From Cylindrotheca closterium (taxonomy: Eukaryota > Bacillariophyta > Bacillariophyceae > Bacillariales > Bacillariaceae): 64,000 bases of DNA. The stretch covers positions 434,056 through 498,055 of the forward strand of contig CAKOGP040001001.1 of assembly GCA_933822405.4 (NCBI GenBank), in the 5' to 3' direction. Both the position numbers and the translations under genes were made by a program. Shown here piece after piece: positions 1 through 9,410 of this stretch. How positions within the stretch are numbered: position 1 is the stretch's first letter; the number at the start of each line of letters is the position of its first letter. The notes under the pieces were generated by a model. The model saw only the letters and a list, made by a program, of their open reading frames with translations, was not told the DNA's origin and did not search any database.

Positions 1-1
1 G

Positions 2-1183
2 GATACCGTGTCGGGGGCTGCACCTTTGTCCAACGCCTATGCTACCGGTACTTCTTCACCACCACCTGCTCCAGCCGCATATGTTGCCCCCGCGCCCTAT
101 GTTCCTCCTCCTGCAGCCGCGGCACCACCAGCCCCAGCAGCTCCTTCCACTCCCGTAGCCAGTTCTGGGAACTACATGGACAATTTGTCGTCTGCTTCCT
201 CGACTACACGTGGAGCTGGCATTAAATCTTATTTGGATTCCGTCCCCGCCAACGCGGCTGTCCGTGGTTCTGGCATGACTTCCTACTTGGATTCGGTCGC
301 TGGCAGCACTTATACTCCTTTTCAAGCCCCAGCAGCAGCGGCAGCTCCTCAGCCATATGTTCCACCACCTGCTCAACCATATGTTCCACCTCCTGCGCCA
401 GCTGCTGAAGTTGCCCAGCCCGTTGCTCCTCCACCAGCACCGGCCCAACCCTACGTTCCTGCCGAATCCAACACCGTTGCTTCTCGTGGTGGAAACTACA
501 TGGACAACCTTTCGACTTCTGCCGGTTCTACTACTCCTCGAGGAGCTGGTATTTCCAGTTATTTGGATACTGTCTCCAGCAATTCTGCCCGTCAAGGTGG
601 TGTTGGTATGACTTCCTATTTGAACAATATGGGAAAAGCTTCTGACTTTGCAACTATCGAGACTACTGGTACACCTGTAGCTCCCTATGTTCCTCCACCA
701 CCAGCTACTACCCCACCACCGGCTGCTGCTGTTCCCCAACCAGTTCAACAGGCTGCTGCTGCTCCCCAACCAGTCCAACAGCCGGTTGCTCCAGCTGCTC
801 CAGTCGCACCTTTGGTGGTTCCCCAAAGGTCTCCTTCTTATGTTCCACCTCGCCAATCGAGGAACGTTCCCGGTGGTCACTGGATGGATACCGTGACTCC
901 CATCAGCTCGTATGGATCTCACGGAGTCAATGGCGAATGGGATGACAGCAACTACCAAGCTGCCAATGATCGTTACAACCGCCGTCGAGCTGCCAAAAAC
1001 TACCAACAGGCACAGGCCGCAGCCTACACGGTTGGACAACAATATCAAAAGCAGCCTTCCTACAAGGAAGAGTCGTCCTCGTCCTCTTCGTCTCAAGAAC
1101 CCATTGAACCCTTGGCCGAGCGTGTGCAACGTCGTCAAAAGCGTCAAATAGAGACTTTTGGAGGAGGTTTCATTATTTCTTAA
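2..1183 (+). CDS. Pro/Ala-rich protein with repeated YLD/YMD motifs (5' partial)
   Basis: The frame is open to the left edge (the first codons read D-T-V-S, the end of a repeat motif), so the true start lies upstream. Numbering from the GTG at position 8 (391 residues), short motifs recur: NYMDNL at 55 and 163, SYLDSV at 74 and 92, SYLDTV at 184, SYLNNM at 203 and HWMDTV at 291. They form two similar blocks of three motifs separated by linkers rich in PYVPPP, Ala and Gln-Pro-Val. The C-terminus is charged (RYNRRRAAKNYQQAQ) and followed by a Ser run. There is no enzyme domain or membrane segment. Such spaced short motifs in a disordered chain suggest a multivalent scaffold or linker, but this is inference; I do not recognise the family. 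The 363-residue antisense frame is a mirror of the repeats. Confidence 0.75.
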   Translation, partial: DTVSGAAPLSNAYATGTSSPPPAPAAYVAPAPYVPPPAAAAPPAPAAPSTPVASSGNYMDNLSSASSTTRGAGIKSYLDSVPANAAVRGSGMTSYLDSVAGSTYTPFQAPAAAAAPQPYVPPPAQPYVPPPAPAAEVAQPVAPPPAPAQPYVPAESNTVASRGGNYMDNLSTSAGSTTPRGAGISSYLDTVSSNSARQGGVGMTSYLNNMGKASDFATIETTGTPVAPYVPPPPATTPPPAAAVPQPVQQAAAAPQPVQQPVAPAAPVAPLVVPQRSPSYVPPRQSRNVPGGHWMDTVTPISSYGSHGVNGEWDDSNYQAANDRYNRRRAAKNYQQAQAAAYTVGQQYQKQPSYKEESSSSSSSQEPIEPLAERVQRRQKRQIETFGGGFIIS

Positions 1184-1573
1184 AATTTATTCAAGCGCAG
1201 TGCAGCACACTGGATGGGCGCAAAAAGTGCATTGCTGACGACTGTCTTCATCATCATGACCCCACACCGACGAAATGACTGCTTCACTCCAAAAAAGCAG
1301 TGTTAACCTTGTGTGGGCGTCGTCTTTCCAAAACAACGCAACTACTCATTCGACTCGATCATACAAAAATAACACACGATGTCACGTCACGCATACTACT
1401 ACTCTTTTAGTTTATCCTTGCTCATTAGTATTCGTTTTGCAGCATGATTATGCATAGACTTGGTCAAATGGTGACCAAGAGTTTACAAATCCAATAATGC
1501 ATCTTTCTGCTGCACTTTTTCTACCACTACTACTACTACTACTACCACTACTACTACTACTACTACTACTAAC
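1184..1573. other. Intergenic region with (CTA)n microsatellite
   Basis: Convergent 3' flanks of the YLD-motif gene and the leftward I29-like gene. A CTA/CCA trinucleotide run covers about 1519-1571 and gives spurious poly-Leu or poly-Val frames. I see no other feature. Confidence 0.6.
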
Positions 1574-2431
1574 CTATGGGCCCAAATTGGAGTATGGTGA
1601 TACATTCCTTGTTCGCTTCCACCTATTCTCGTGTTGCATGGCGTTGAGAAAGGTTGGGGGGATTTGGGAATCATTTTTTTTCAGGGTTGGTGATGAGCTT
1701 TCTTCCGACTCATGATGGCTGTTGTGCTGCTCAGAAGAAGACTCATTATCACCATGGTTAATGTACTCAACGTACACTCCATTGCCAATCTGCTTGACAA
1801 CCGATGATGGTAGAACTCGACCACCGTTTGGAGTGGAATGATTCAAGGGCTCGATGCAGTGGTTATTTCCAGAACGTGGATTGCAATCGGCAAATTCACC
1901 CAAGTGGAAATCTTCCTCCAAGTTGTTCGCTGATTCATAGACGGCATGGAGAAGATTCTGTTTAAAGTCTTCAAACTTGTTAGGATCTTGCTGTTTGTTG
2001 TACTCTTGGCACCAACTATGATAGGCTTCGAGCAATAACATTTCTCGTCGATGCTCTTCTTGTGTCAGATCTCCATATTGATTCAGACGAAAGAAAGGAA
2101 GCCCACCGTGGCCTTCTTCGGCTTCCGCCAATAAATCCAAATAGTTTCGTTGGAAGGCTCTAAAATGGACCGGATCTGGTTGCTTGTTGTGCAACTCAGC
2201 CCACTTGCGATATTCGGAAGCAATGTGTTCCTCCATACCATAGGCATCCGGTTCGCTGACCACCTCGCCGTGGTTCCAGGGTATCCAATCGTCGTTGGAG
2301 GAAGTCACCAAAGGTTCGGACGACTTGATATCATCCAAGGAAACAATTACTCTGGATTTTCCAGGGGACCAACTAGACACCAGACTGGGAAAGCATATCA
2401 ACGAGAGAAGACAACCCGCCAAATTCATCAT
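1574..2431 (-). CDS. Secreted or plastid-targeted protein with two I29 (cathepsin propeptide)-like segments
   Basis: A 285-residue single-exon frame. The N-terminus (MMNLAGCLLSLICFPSLVSS, then W-S-P) is a hydrophobic signal peptide with an aromatic residue at the predicted cleavage site, compatible with secretion or with diatom plastid import. Residues about 71-131 resemble the I29 inhibitor or propeptide domain of papain-family proteases: a YRKWAELHNKQ helix, FRAFQRNYLDL, then the FRLNQYGDLTQEEH core (family pattern N-x-F-x-D-L-T-x-E-E). A weaker second copy follows at 135-184 (YHSWCQEYNK..., LGEFADCN). No protease domain follows; the C-terminal 100 residues are Ser/Glu/His-rich. Known I29 domains without a protease can inhibit cysteine proteases; that role here is inference. 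It is divergently transcribed from a gene that also starts with an I29-like segment. Confidence 0.65.
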   Translation of the reverse strand: MMNLAGCLLSLICFPSLVSSWSPGKSRVIVSLDDIKSSEPLVTSSNDDWIPWNHGEVVSEPDAYGMEEHIASEYRKWAELHNKQPDPVHFRAFQRNYLDLLAEAEEGHGGLPFFRLNQYGDLTQEEHRREMLLLEAYHSWCQEYNKQQDPNKFEDFKQNLLHAVYESANNLEEDFHLGEFADCNPRSGNNHCIEPLNHSTPNGGRVLPSSVVKQIGNGVYVEYINHGDNESSSEQHNSHHESEESSSPTLKKNDSQIPPTFLNAMQHENRWKRTRNVSPYSNLGP

Positions 2432-2750
2432 GGCAAGTACTTTAGGATGATGGCGGCAACGTTGGATGGTATCACTACCTTACAGCGATGATGGTTCTAG
2501 TACTTGAAATGAGTTCAGTATCTTTTTCTGATGGATGATGGTCGCAAAACGTCAGTAAAGCGAGTCTACCAATAGTCAAAAAACTCTTTGTCAGCAGCGA
2601 GTTTACCAATAGTCCAAAAACTCTTTGCGCGACCACCCTGAAATCATCTGCTTCAAATGTCTGGACCAGAATGAGAAGACTTTTTTCAAATCCATCACGA
2701 CCATGGACGCAGGATGGATACCAAAACTAAGGCAAAGGAGAAGGATCAAA
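2432..2750. promoter_or_regulatory. Shared divergent promoter region of the two I29-like genes
   Basis: About 320 bp between two head-to-head start codons. It contains an imperfect direct repeat of about 32 bp (from about 2560 and 2592: 'cgagt(c/t)taccaatagtc(c/a)aaaaactcttt'). Divergent arrangement and related N-terminal domains suggest co-regulation and origin by inverted duplication. No core promoter element was identified with certainty. Confidence 0.4.
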
Positions 2751-5700
2751 ATGTATAGATCGTTCGTGGTATTCCTTTTTCTCGCTTCAGAATCCAATGG
2801 ATTCTTCTTTCCAGCAGGGCTACACGTGCAGCAGACTGAGTCATCAATAATAAGGAGACGGCTTTCAAGTCTATCAAAGTCGATTCGCCACGGAGAAGAA
2901 GAAGACTCGGATGGGGTTTCTGAACGGCTTCGGTCCGCATACGAAGATTGGTGTCAGACATATGAGGAAACCTTTAGTTCGTCTAGACTGGAAGTATTCT
3001 CGTATCATTTTATGATGGCAGAGAACTATAGCAAACGGACAGGAGTCAAGGTCAAGCTGAACGAATTTGCGGGATTGACCGAGCCAGAGATCGAGGAGAT
3101 CCTGGCCATTATTGGCAAGGCAAGCGACGGAATTGAGAGACCACTGGGGGTAGAGTTTCTTGACTACGAATTCGAAGAAGAAGAACCATCGAGTCTAGTT
3201 CCTAATACTTTTACGGATACCATGGAACCACCTTCCGACATTTCAGACCAGAATCATGCCTTTGGATCCAATGATGCAGACGATAGGATCGCGACAGCAA
3301 CCAATACCTACTTGGAGACAATGGATAAAGCCTCAATAGTTCCACCAACAGGATCGAACCTATTCAAAGAAATCAGTGCATCGATATTGAACAAGGAAGA
3401 ATCAAGAAACAATGGCGACAGCACAAACGAAGAACCTGATCATGAAAAAGTGCCACCGTCATTGGATCCAATCTATGTCGAAGCAACTTACGAGGAAACT
3501 CAAATCCAAGACAACGTGTCATCAGAGACAGTTCCTAATTTCAGCGTTGTCGGAGATAATCCCACAGGAATCAATGCTAAGATGGAAGAAGAATTCGATA
3601 CAGACGAAGCCTTTTATTTAGGACAACAACGACAAGGCAGCGTTCCTCCCAGCAGCAATCAACATCATCAACATCATCCACAGCAACCACCATCACCGAG
3701 TACTACTAGGCCAAATAAGACTGAATCACCAGCCGCCACATCCATGGCACGAGAAGCTGCCAACCAAGCCAATATTGATCTTTCACTCATTCCAGGCACT
3801 GGGAAGAACGGAATAATAACACTGCACGATGTGGAATTGGCACGAGATTCGGCCATCGAAGTCGAATATCAATCCTATACCTCGGAGGAGAGGATACGAA
3901 ATGGACCATTCCGACATGAACAAGACTTATTCATGGATACTCCTTTTGATGATGGTGAATCATCATTTGACCCAGAGACATCCATGGATCATGATGCTAC
4001 TGCCAATGTCAATGGCTTGCAACAAGAACAGCAACCTGCAAATGGAATGGGATACATGCAGCAGGGTCCCGATGATTCTTCTTCACAAGACATGTTTTAC
4101 CAAAATCGACAGACTGACGAAATGTTTCAAGAAGATCCAACCGCTCAATATGATATGCACGCAGATAAGTTTAGAGATGAGCACCCATATCATCCAGCAG
4201 ATTCCCATGAACTTGACCAGCATCAGTACGGAGATTCAGATGATGACAAGTTCCGACAAGAACTGCAAGATCATTCAAATCATCAATCTGAGTCTGACAT
4301 TATGGATACTAGTGACTTGAGTTATGGTCCAACAGAGGAGCTGACTGAAAATGTCATTGGAAATGAAGAACCATCGTTTTCATCGGACCATTCTTTCCTT
4401 GGAGTGGATCCCTTGGATGAAAGAATCGATCGTGCTATCCATGGTGACGAATTTGAATTTGTGTCCCAACAGCAGTATCCTCAAGTCGAGGACGACTTTA
4501 TCGTTGAGCAACTTATTGAGAAAATTACCTCGGAGGATGGTCCTATTGGCTTGCACGATCTTGGTAATACGGTACCTCATGACAAAGAAGAAGACATTTA
4601 CCAATCAGAAGACTCACTGGAACATCATAACGAAGTACTTGCCGAATTTCCAGACTTGGAAGACGCCCAAGCGCTAGAGAGTGAGCGGAGGATGGAAGGT
4701 GAACTACATTCAGGTAACGAGGCAAAGCTACCTCGAGAAGATGAAGCAAGTGCTGAGGAAGAAATGATGTCCACTGGTTGGATAGCAGAGGAACCGGAAA
4801 AAGAACACTATGATCTTCCTGACTGGGTCGTTGGAAATGCCGAACCACTTGTTCCTCCACACTTGTCAGGTGCTGAAATGGTGACGGGGAACTATCATAT
4901 GGATACGGGGAACTATCATATGGATACGGGGGCACCCAAAGAAGAGAAAATGAAATATTCGACAACGAATATGTCTTCGCCATTAGATAATACCAACAGA
5001 TCACTACAAAGCCAAAGTCAAGGTCAAATGGCATCGGCTCAAAAGGCGCCAACGAGAAAAGTACGACGTGTTGCCTCGCCCAAGGCTCCTAGTGAATCTT
5101 GGGTGTTTTTGGATTCTGTGACCACTGAAGTTGTGGCAGGTGACCAAGTCACGTTGCAAGAGCTGACCTTTTGGATGAGTGAAGCGAAGGTTCAGAAATG
5201 GTGCAAAAAGGTTGGCGACCCTGTACACGTGGGGGAAACTTTGATGACAGTGGCTTGCGATACCAAGATCTCAAAGGAAAGTCTGGAGTGGGCTCCAACT
5301 CAGGATGTCAAGGCTACCAGCAACGGTTTCCTTGTTGCAAAACACTTTGGAGTAGGGGAAATGATGTCTATTGGCTGGACAGTTGGTGTCATTGGTACTT
5401 CGACTGAGGGGTTGCCGACTGTGGCTCCCGAGCCAGTCATAACCTACGAAGATGAGGAAGTCTCAAAAGCATTTGACGAGCCAAAGGAAAAGCCCAAGGA
5501 TGTGAAATTATCAAATCCCAGTCAAAGGAGAAATGCGATCTCAAACGAAGGTTCTTCGGAATCAAGAATAGAGACGGAGCATGATAGCACACCGCGGACG
5601 GCCGCGACCAAAAGAAAATCGCCTACTGCGAAAAACGTTGAGAAAGGGAAAAAGCAAGAATCGTCTATTAAGCCTGCAATGAAGTCATCGCTATCGATCG

Positions 5701-6677
5701 ATTGGGAGCCCAGGCTTGTGAAGATGGAAGGCCTGAACCATGTCCTCGTCCCTTTTCTTCAAAAGAAGATTGACACTTGGGAGCGCAATGCCAGGTTTCA
5801 TTTGCCAGCCACCAGTTCGCTGGACCAAGAAGTCTTGACATCCCAGAAGACCAAGATGACCATTCGTTGGGAGCCACAATTGAAGGACAGCGGAAGGAAG
5901 AAGTCTCGTGCTAAAAAGAGGAAAATGCTAAATAGTCAACACAGTTTCGCCAGGCTACCAGCAGTGTCTTGGGAGTTTGAAAAGTCGCAGATTCCAGCCA
6001 AGTCGAGCCCGGCAAAGGAGAAGAGAATGAGACAAATCTTCTTTTTCGAACCTACAGAAGGAGTAGCAAGAAAAGCAAGGAATGAAAACGGTCGCAAAAG
6101 GCTTGGCGGTAAGACTCAATGGGCTTCCTTTCCAACAATGATCAAGTGGGAGAATATGACCCACCCATTGCCGAAAAGGCAATATCCGCAAAAGCCCGAT
6201 GCAAACGACGACCAGACAGAAAACAATGAGACGGACATTCCTCAAAAGATGGTTTACGCCACTCCCATGGCCCGCGCCGCGGCTCGGTTGGCCGATCTCG
6301 ATCTGCAAGGTGTCTCTGGCACTGGCGACGGAGGTCGCATCACTCTTGACGATGTCAAGGATGTCCTATACCCAATGCTAATAATGAATAAGCAAGAACA
6401 GCAGCATCAGCAGCACCACCAAAAAGGTCGATTGCAATCCAGTCACGAATCATCCAAAGCAAAGAGAGCGCCACCGGCATCCTCCCCATTGCAATCTACC
6501 AAGAAATCATCACTGGGACAAGTTTACTCTTTGCGGATTCCATATGCGTCCCCAATGGCGAGAAAGCTGGCGGAAGAATATCAAATTGACCTGGCCACAG
6601 TCATGGCAAGTGGCCCACGGGGTCGCATCCTCTTGGATGACGTCCAAAAAGCCTTGGATGATAAAACGACACCATGA
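2751..6677 (+). CDS. 1308-residue protein: I29-like segment, three E3-binding-like (PSBD) domains and one lipoyl-like domain
   Basis: I chose the ATG at 2751 because it opens a signal peptide (MYRSFVVFLFLASESNG, then F-F-F-P) resembling a diatom plastid bipartite presequence; an ATG-less upstream extension is possible. Residues 60-125 are I29-like (AYEDWCQTYEE..., KLNEFAGLTEPEIEEI). A peripheral subunit-binding (E3-binding) fold is recognisable three times: about 325-365 (SMAREAANQANIDLSLIPGTG), 1167-1208 (PMARAAARLADLDLQGVSGTG) and 1264-1305 (PMARKLAEEYQIDLATVMASG), each ending in GRI/GII plus a DDV-type helix. Residues 790-888 resemble a biotinyl/lipoyl domain, with K839 in A-C-D-T-K-I as possible lipoyl lysine. 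Between lie acidic disordered stretches and four W-E-P/F/N segments near 982, 1038, 1073 and 1131. The acyltransferase catalytic domain of 2-oxoacid dehydrogenase E2 is absent, so this is not a normal E2. Confidence 0.75.
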   Translation: MYRSFVVFLFLASESNGFFFPAGLHVQQTESSIIRRRLSSLSKSIRHGEEEDSDGVSERLRSAYEDWCQTYEETFSSSRLEVFSYHFMMAENYSKRTGVKVKLNEFAGLTEPEIEEILAIIGKASDGIERPLGVEFLDYEFEEEEPSSLVPNTFTDTMEPPSDISDQNHAFGSNDADDRIATATNTYLETMDKASIVPPTGSNLFKEISASILNKEESRNNGDSTNEEPDHEKVPPSLDPIYVEATYEETQIQDNVSSETVPNFSVVGDNPTGINAKMEEEFDTDEAFYLGQQRQGSVPPSSNQHHQHHPQQPPSPSTTRPNKTESPAATSMAREAANQANIDLSLIPGTGKNGIITLHDVELARDSAIEVEYQSYTSEERIRNGPFRHEQDLFMDTPFDDGESSFDPETSMDHDATANVNGLQQEQQPANGMGYMQQGPDDSSSQDMFYQNRQTDEMFQEDPTAQYDMHADKFRDEHPYHPADSHELDQHQYGDSDDDKFRQELQDHSNHQSESDIMDTSDLSYGPTEELTENVIGNEEPSFSSDHSFLGVDPLDERIDRAIHGDEFEFVSQQQYPQVEDDFIVEQLIEKITSEDGPIGLHDLGNTVPHDKEEDIYQSEDSLEHHNEVLAEFPDLEDAQALESERRMEGELHSGNEAKLPREDEASAEEEMMSTGWIAEEPEKEHYDLPDWVVGNAEPLVPPHLSGAEMVTGNYHMDTGNYHMDTGAPKEEKMKYSTTNMSSPLDNTNRSLQSQSQGQMASAQKAPTRKVRRVASPKAPSESWVFLDSVTTEVVAGDQVTLQELTFWMSEAKVQKWCKKVGDPVHVGETLMTVACDTKISKESLEWAPTQDVKATSNGFLVAKHFGVGEMMSIGWTVGVIGTSTEGLPTVAPEPVITYEDEEVSKAFDEPKEKPKDVKLSNPSQRRNAISNEGSSESRIETEHDSTPRTAATKRKSPTAKNVEKGKKQESSIKPAMKSSLSIDWEPRLVKMEGLNHVLVPFLQKKIDTWERNARFHLPATSSLDQEVLTSQKTKMTIRWEPQLKDSGRKKSRAKKRKMLNSQHSFARLPAVSWEFEKSQIPAKSSPAKEKRMRQIFFFEPTEGVARKARNENGRKRLGGKTQWASFPTMIKWENMTHPLPKRQYPQKPDANDDQTENNETDIPQKMVYATPMARAAARLADLDLQGVSGTGDGGRITLDDVKDVLYPMLIMNKQEQQHQQHHQKGRLQSSHESSKAKRAPPASSPLQSTKKSSLGQVYSLRIPYASPMARKLAEEYQIDLATVMASGPRGRILLDDVQKALDDKTTP

Positions 6678-6810
6678 ATTTTTTAAAATCGATATCATCC
6701 TATGACACTTTTCTTGGAGACAAAGTCATAACCGAGAATTTTTAAATGTGTCTGTAATTTGAAATTATACTTTAAAGATTATACTTCAAAGCAGCGTGGC
6801 ACCGCCCAGT
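6678..6810. other. Short intergenic spacer
   Basis: AT-rich 3' flank between the lipoyl/PSBD gene and the convergent zinc-finger relic. It holds an imperfect direct repeat, 'attatacttcaaag'-like, near 6766-6792. Nothing else seen. Confidence 0.4.
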
Positions 6811-7370
6811 CTACTTTCCTGCTGTAGGAGCCGCAAAGAAGGAGCGAATGTCGATTTGCTTGCGCCCATCGTGCGGTGGAGATGACGACGAGTCCGTTTG
6901 CTTTCTCCTTTTAGCCGGAGGAGAAGGTGATAGGATGGGTACCTTTTCGTTTTGTTTCTCTTGTGTTTTTCAAAGCCTCAGACGTGTACACGGGCGCGTT
7001 GCAAATATTGTGTAGCTCACTGTATCTCTCGTGTCCCTTCCCTGATTGTGAACTGACATGATGGTCCCTTTCTTTCATTGTTTTATTTGCAGCCCGTTTC
7101 TTGTCACGCAGTTCCTTTTTTTCTGCAAAGTGTTCCCAATACCAGTTTCCAGACCATTCATTTGGTCCTACCTGAAAAAATCCATAATCTCGACACCACT
7201 GTGGTGATTTACCTTCGTAGGTTCCATCGGGGCGATAAAAATCAATATCCTTTCCTTCCTCGCGTGTTGCGTATATCTATCCCAATTCCGTCGTCTCCGA
7301 TGGTTTCTATAGCCATAATCATGATCTCCGTTGCTATGCCAATCACGATGGTTGCGTGTTATATTGTACA
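6811..7370 (-). pseudogene. Decayed copy of the C2H2/PIP-box gene
   Basis: The minus strand retains FYRPDGTYEGKSPQWC...GFFQVG, a W-S-G-N-W-Y-W-E-H-F block and a C-terminal K-Q-I-D-I-R-S-F-F box before a TAG at 6811, all homologous to the intact neighbour at 7637-9151. The copy is broken: an acidic N-terminal part lies in a different frame from the FYRPDG block, the first half of the zinc finger (both Cys) is missing, the second zinc His is lost, and one more frame change precedes the PIP box. Upstream sequence to about 7500 also resembles the intact gene's promoter. A tandem duplicate that has decayed, although its PIP box remains perfect. Confidence 0.7.
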
Positions 7371-7636
7371 ACAAGATCTGAAATCTGGTAGCTCTCGCGT
7401 CGTCCGCATTTCGTTGGCATTTTTTTGTTCGTTGGCTTTTATTATTGTTATGGCGCGCAAAATACGATTGCCGACTCTTCCGAATGAGATGAAGAGGTTT
7501 GGATATTTTACATGTAAACAAGGTCATCGTTTGACATTAGCAAGAGATATTCATGATCCGAACAATAAAACCTCTATATTTTTATGCTTCAAGGGCGGGG
7601 CTAGTAGCGTTGTAGCGTGCTATCGCCTAGCCTGGC

Positions 7637-9151
7637 CTACCTTCCTGTTGCAGGAGCAAAGAAGGATCGAATGTCCGTTTGCTTGCATTGAACCGGTGGA
7701 GGAGATGAGGGGTTTGGGACAAATATTGGCCCATTCGTTGTTTGACAGATGCCGTATTGCTCACGGTATCTTTCGTGTCCTTTCCCTTGGTGAAATCTGA
7801 CATGATAGTCTCGTTCTTCAATCGAATAAAACTGCTCGCTGCATCCTTGGAGTAGACATAAATGATTGCAATCCGAGCGCCGAGGCATGAGAAAATCATC
7901 CATGTCCCTCCCATCGCGTTCCAAAGCAAGTAACTCTTCTATTTCCCTCCTTTCGTATTCCAAAGCGCGTTCCTCTGCGGCTTCCATCTCCACCGCCCAT
8001 TTTTCTTTTTCCCGCTGTATTTCAACCCGCTCTTTCTCCCACTGCTCTTTTCTCTCTGGAAACTGTTCGTAATACCATTTTCCAGACCATTCAGTTTCTC
8101 CGACCTGAAAAAACCCATGATCTCGACACCACTGTGGTGATTTGCATTCGTAGGTTCCATCGGGACGATAAAAGTCAATATCATCTTCTTCCTCGACATC
8201 GTCGTGCCAATTATCCCAAGCACGTCGTGCACCAAACTTGTCTCTATAGTCATAGTCATCGCCTCCATGATCATAATCATCACTGTCCAAATCACATCGT
8301 ACACCCATTACACGCAGATCATGTTTCAGTTGGTCTAAAAGAGCATCATCGGCAGATTGGTACGAATCTTTTCCTCTTGTGCTGATCGGTGGCTGTACAC
8401 CCAGATTGTCCAAAAAGTCAAAACCCGATCGAAACGCGTCGTTTCCTCTTGTGCTCGTCGGAGGCATGAAGCCCATTAGCTCTTCAATTGTTGGGTAGAT
8501 ATTGTGTTGCTCGCGATATCTTGCGTGTCCATTTCCTGGGTGAGACCTGACATGATGATCTCTTTCTTCAATCGATGGAAAATGCTCGTTGCATCCTTTG
8601 AGTAGACATTTGTGTAAGCGCGGTGGGAGCAAACCATCTAAGTCCCTCCTTTCGTTTTCAAAATCGCGTCGCTCCCAAGCTTCTTTTTCCTGCCGCCTCT
8701 TCTCTTTTGCTAGGTGCCTTGTTGCCCGATCTTTCTCACGATTTTCCAATTCTTCTGGAAAATGTTCCCAATACCACCTACCCGACCAGACACCTGGTGC
8801 TACCCTAAAAAATCCATTGTCTAGACACCACCGTGGTGCTTTGCCTTCGTAGCTTCCATCGGGACGATAAAATTGAACATCGCGATCCAAATAATCATCC
8901 TCTGCGTCGCTATCTGCGGCGTCGCTATCCCAATGATAGTCACCATAACGATCTGTATAGCCAAGATCCCGATACGAATTGTTCTGATAACTGATCCCAT
9001 ATCCTCGATGATTGGTGTAGGCTTTAGGTCGTTTACCCCGATAGTCCATGCTGTGCCCGTAATCATCGCTATCTTCGTCGCTATCTTCGTCGGTATCCGG
9101 ATCACGTTGTAATTGTTCATACAGATCGTCCAAAAAACCTAAGCTAGACAT
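7637..9151 (-). CDS. Duplicated C2H2 zinc-finger protein with C-terminal PCNA-interacting (PIP) box
   Basis: A 504-residue frame composed of two similar halves. Each half has an acidic Asp/Tyr-rich lead, an F-Y-R-P-D-G-(S/T)-Y-E segment with a WSG(R/K)WY block, a charged helix rich in Glu/Arg/Lys, and a C2H2 finger: C182, C187, H200, H204 and C432, C437, H450, H454 (C-x4-C-x12-H-x3-H). After each finger comes GH(A/E)RYREQ. The last 14 residues contain Q491-T-D-I-R-S-F-F498, an exact match to the canonical PIP box Q-x-x-h-x-x-a-a used by p21, FEN1 and polymerase subunits to bind the PCNA sliding clamp. A nuclear, DNA-associated role in replication or repair is therefore likely; the enzymatic role, if any, is unknown. 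It lies between two broken relatives. The start is the ATG at 9151, whose downstream -S-S-L-G-F-L-D-D-L reads well. Confidence 0.8.
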   Translation of the reverse strand: MSSLGFLDDLYEQLQRDPDTDEDSDEDSDDYGHSMDYRGKRPKAYTNHRGYGISYQNNSYRDLGYTDRYGDYHWDSDAADSDAEDDYLDRDVQFYRPDGSYEGKAPRWCLDNGFFRVAPGVWSGRWYWEHFPEELENREKDRATRHLAKEKRRQEKEAWERRDFENERRDLDGLLPPRLHKCLLKGCNEHFPSIEERDHHVRSHPGNGHARYREQHNIYPTIEELMGFMPPTSTRGNDAFRSGFDFLDNLGVQPPISTRGKDSYQSADDALLDQLKHDLRVMGVRCDLDSDDYDHGGDDYDYRDKFGARRAWDNWHDDVEEEDDIDFYRPDGTYECKSPQWCRDHGFFQVGETEWSGKWYYEQFPERKEQWEKERVEIQREKEKWAVEMEAAEERALEYERREIEELLALERDGRDMDDFLMPRRSDCNHLCLLQGCSEQFYSIEERDYHVRFHQGKGHERYREQYGICQTTNGPIFVPNPSSPPPVQCKQTDIRSFFAPATGR

Positions 9152-9410
9152 GGTTTCTCCTCAATGGTTCTTTTGAATATATGGTTGCAGGTACATTGCA
9201 TGGATTGCAGTATTTGCAACAAGATCGGAAATATATATCCGCCACTCGTTGGTTGGCATTTTTGCGGTTGGCGCGCAAACTGTTACACTTCGACTACTCC
9301 GAATGAGTAACGAGTAAGTTCAAAGTGAAAGCCCCGCTTCCATCTGCAGCGCCCGTGCGGTTCCCCTTGCGCCCATTTCTATTGGTCTTGCCGTACTGTA
9401 TGTGGTAGTA
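9152..9410. other. Promoter region of the C2H2/PIP-box gene
   Basis: Holds a block (TTGCAACAAGATC..., TTGGCATTTTTGCGGTTGGCG, CTCCGAATGAGT) that recurs, diverged, upstream of the decayed copies (about 7370-7500 and 9705-9815). This marks the upstream boundary of the tandem duplication unit. Confidence 0.45.

Noticed and set aside
56..1147. 363-residue leftward frame opposite the YLD-motif protein
   Set aside because: It is the mirror of the repetitive GC-biased coding sequence; the rightward frame has coherent repeats and protein-like composition.
7078..7800. 240-residue rightward frame
   Set aside because: Lies opposite the decayed zinc-finger copy, whose homologous residues read on the minus strand.
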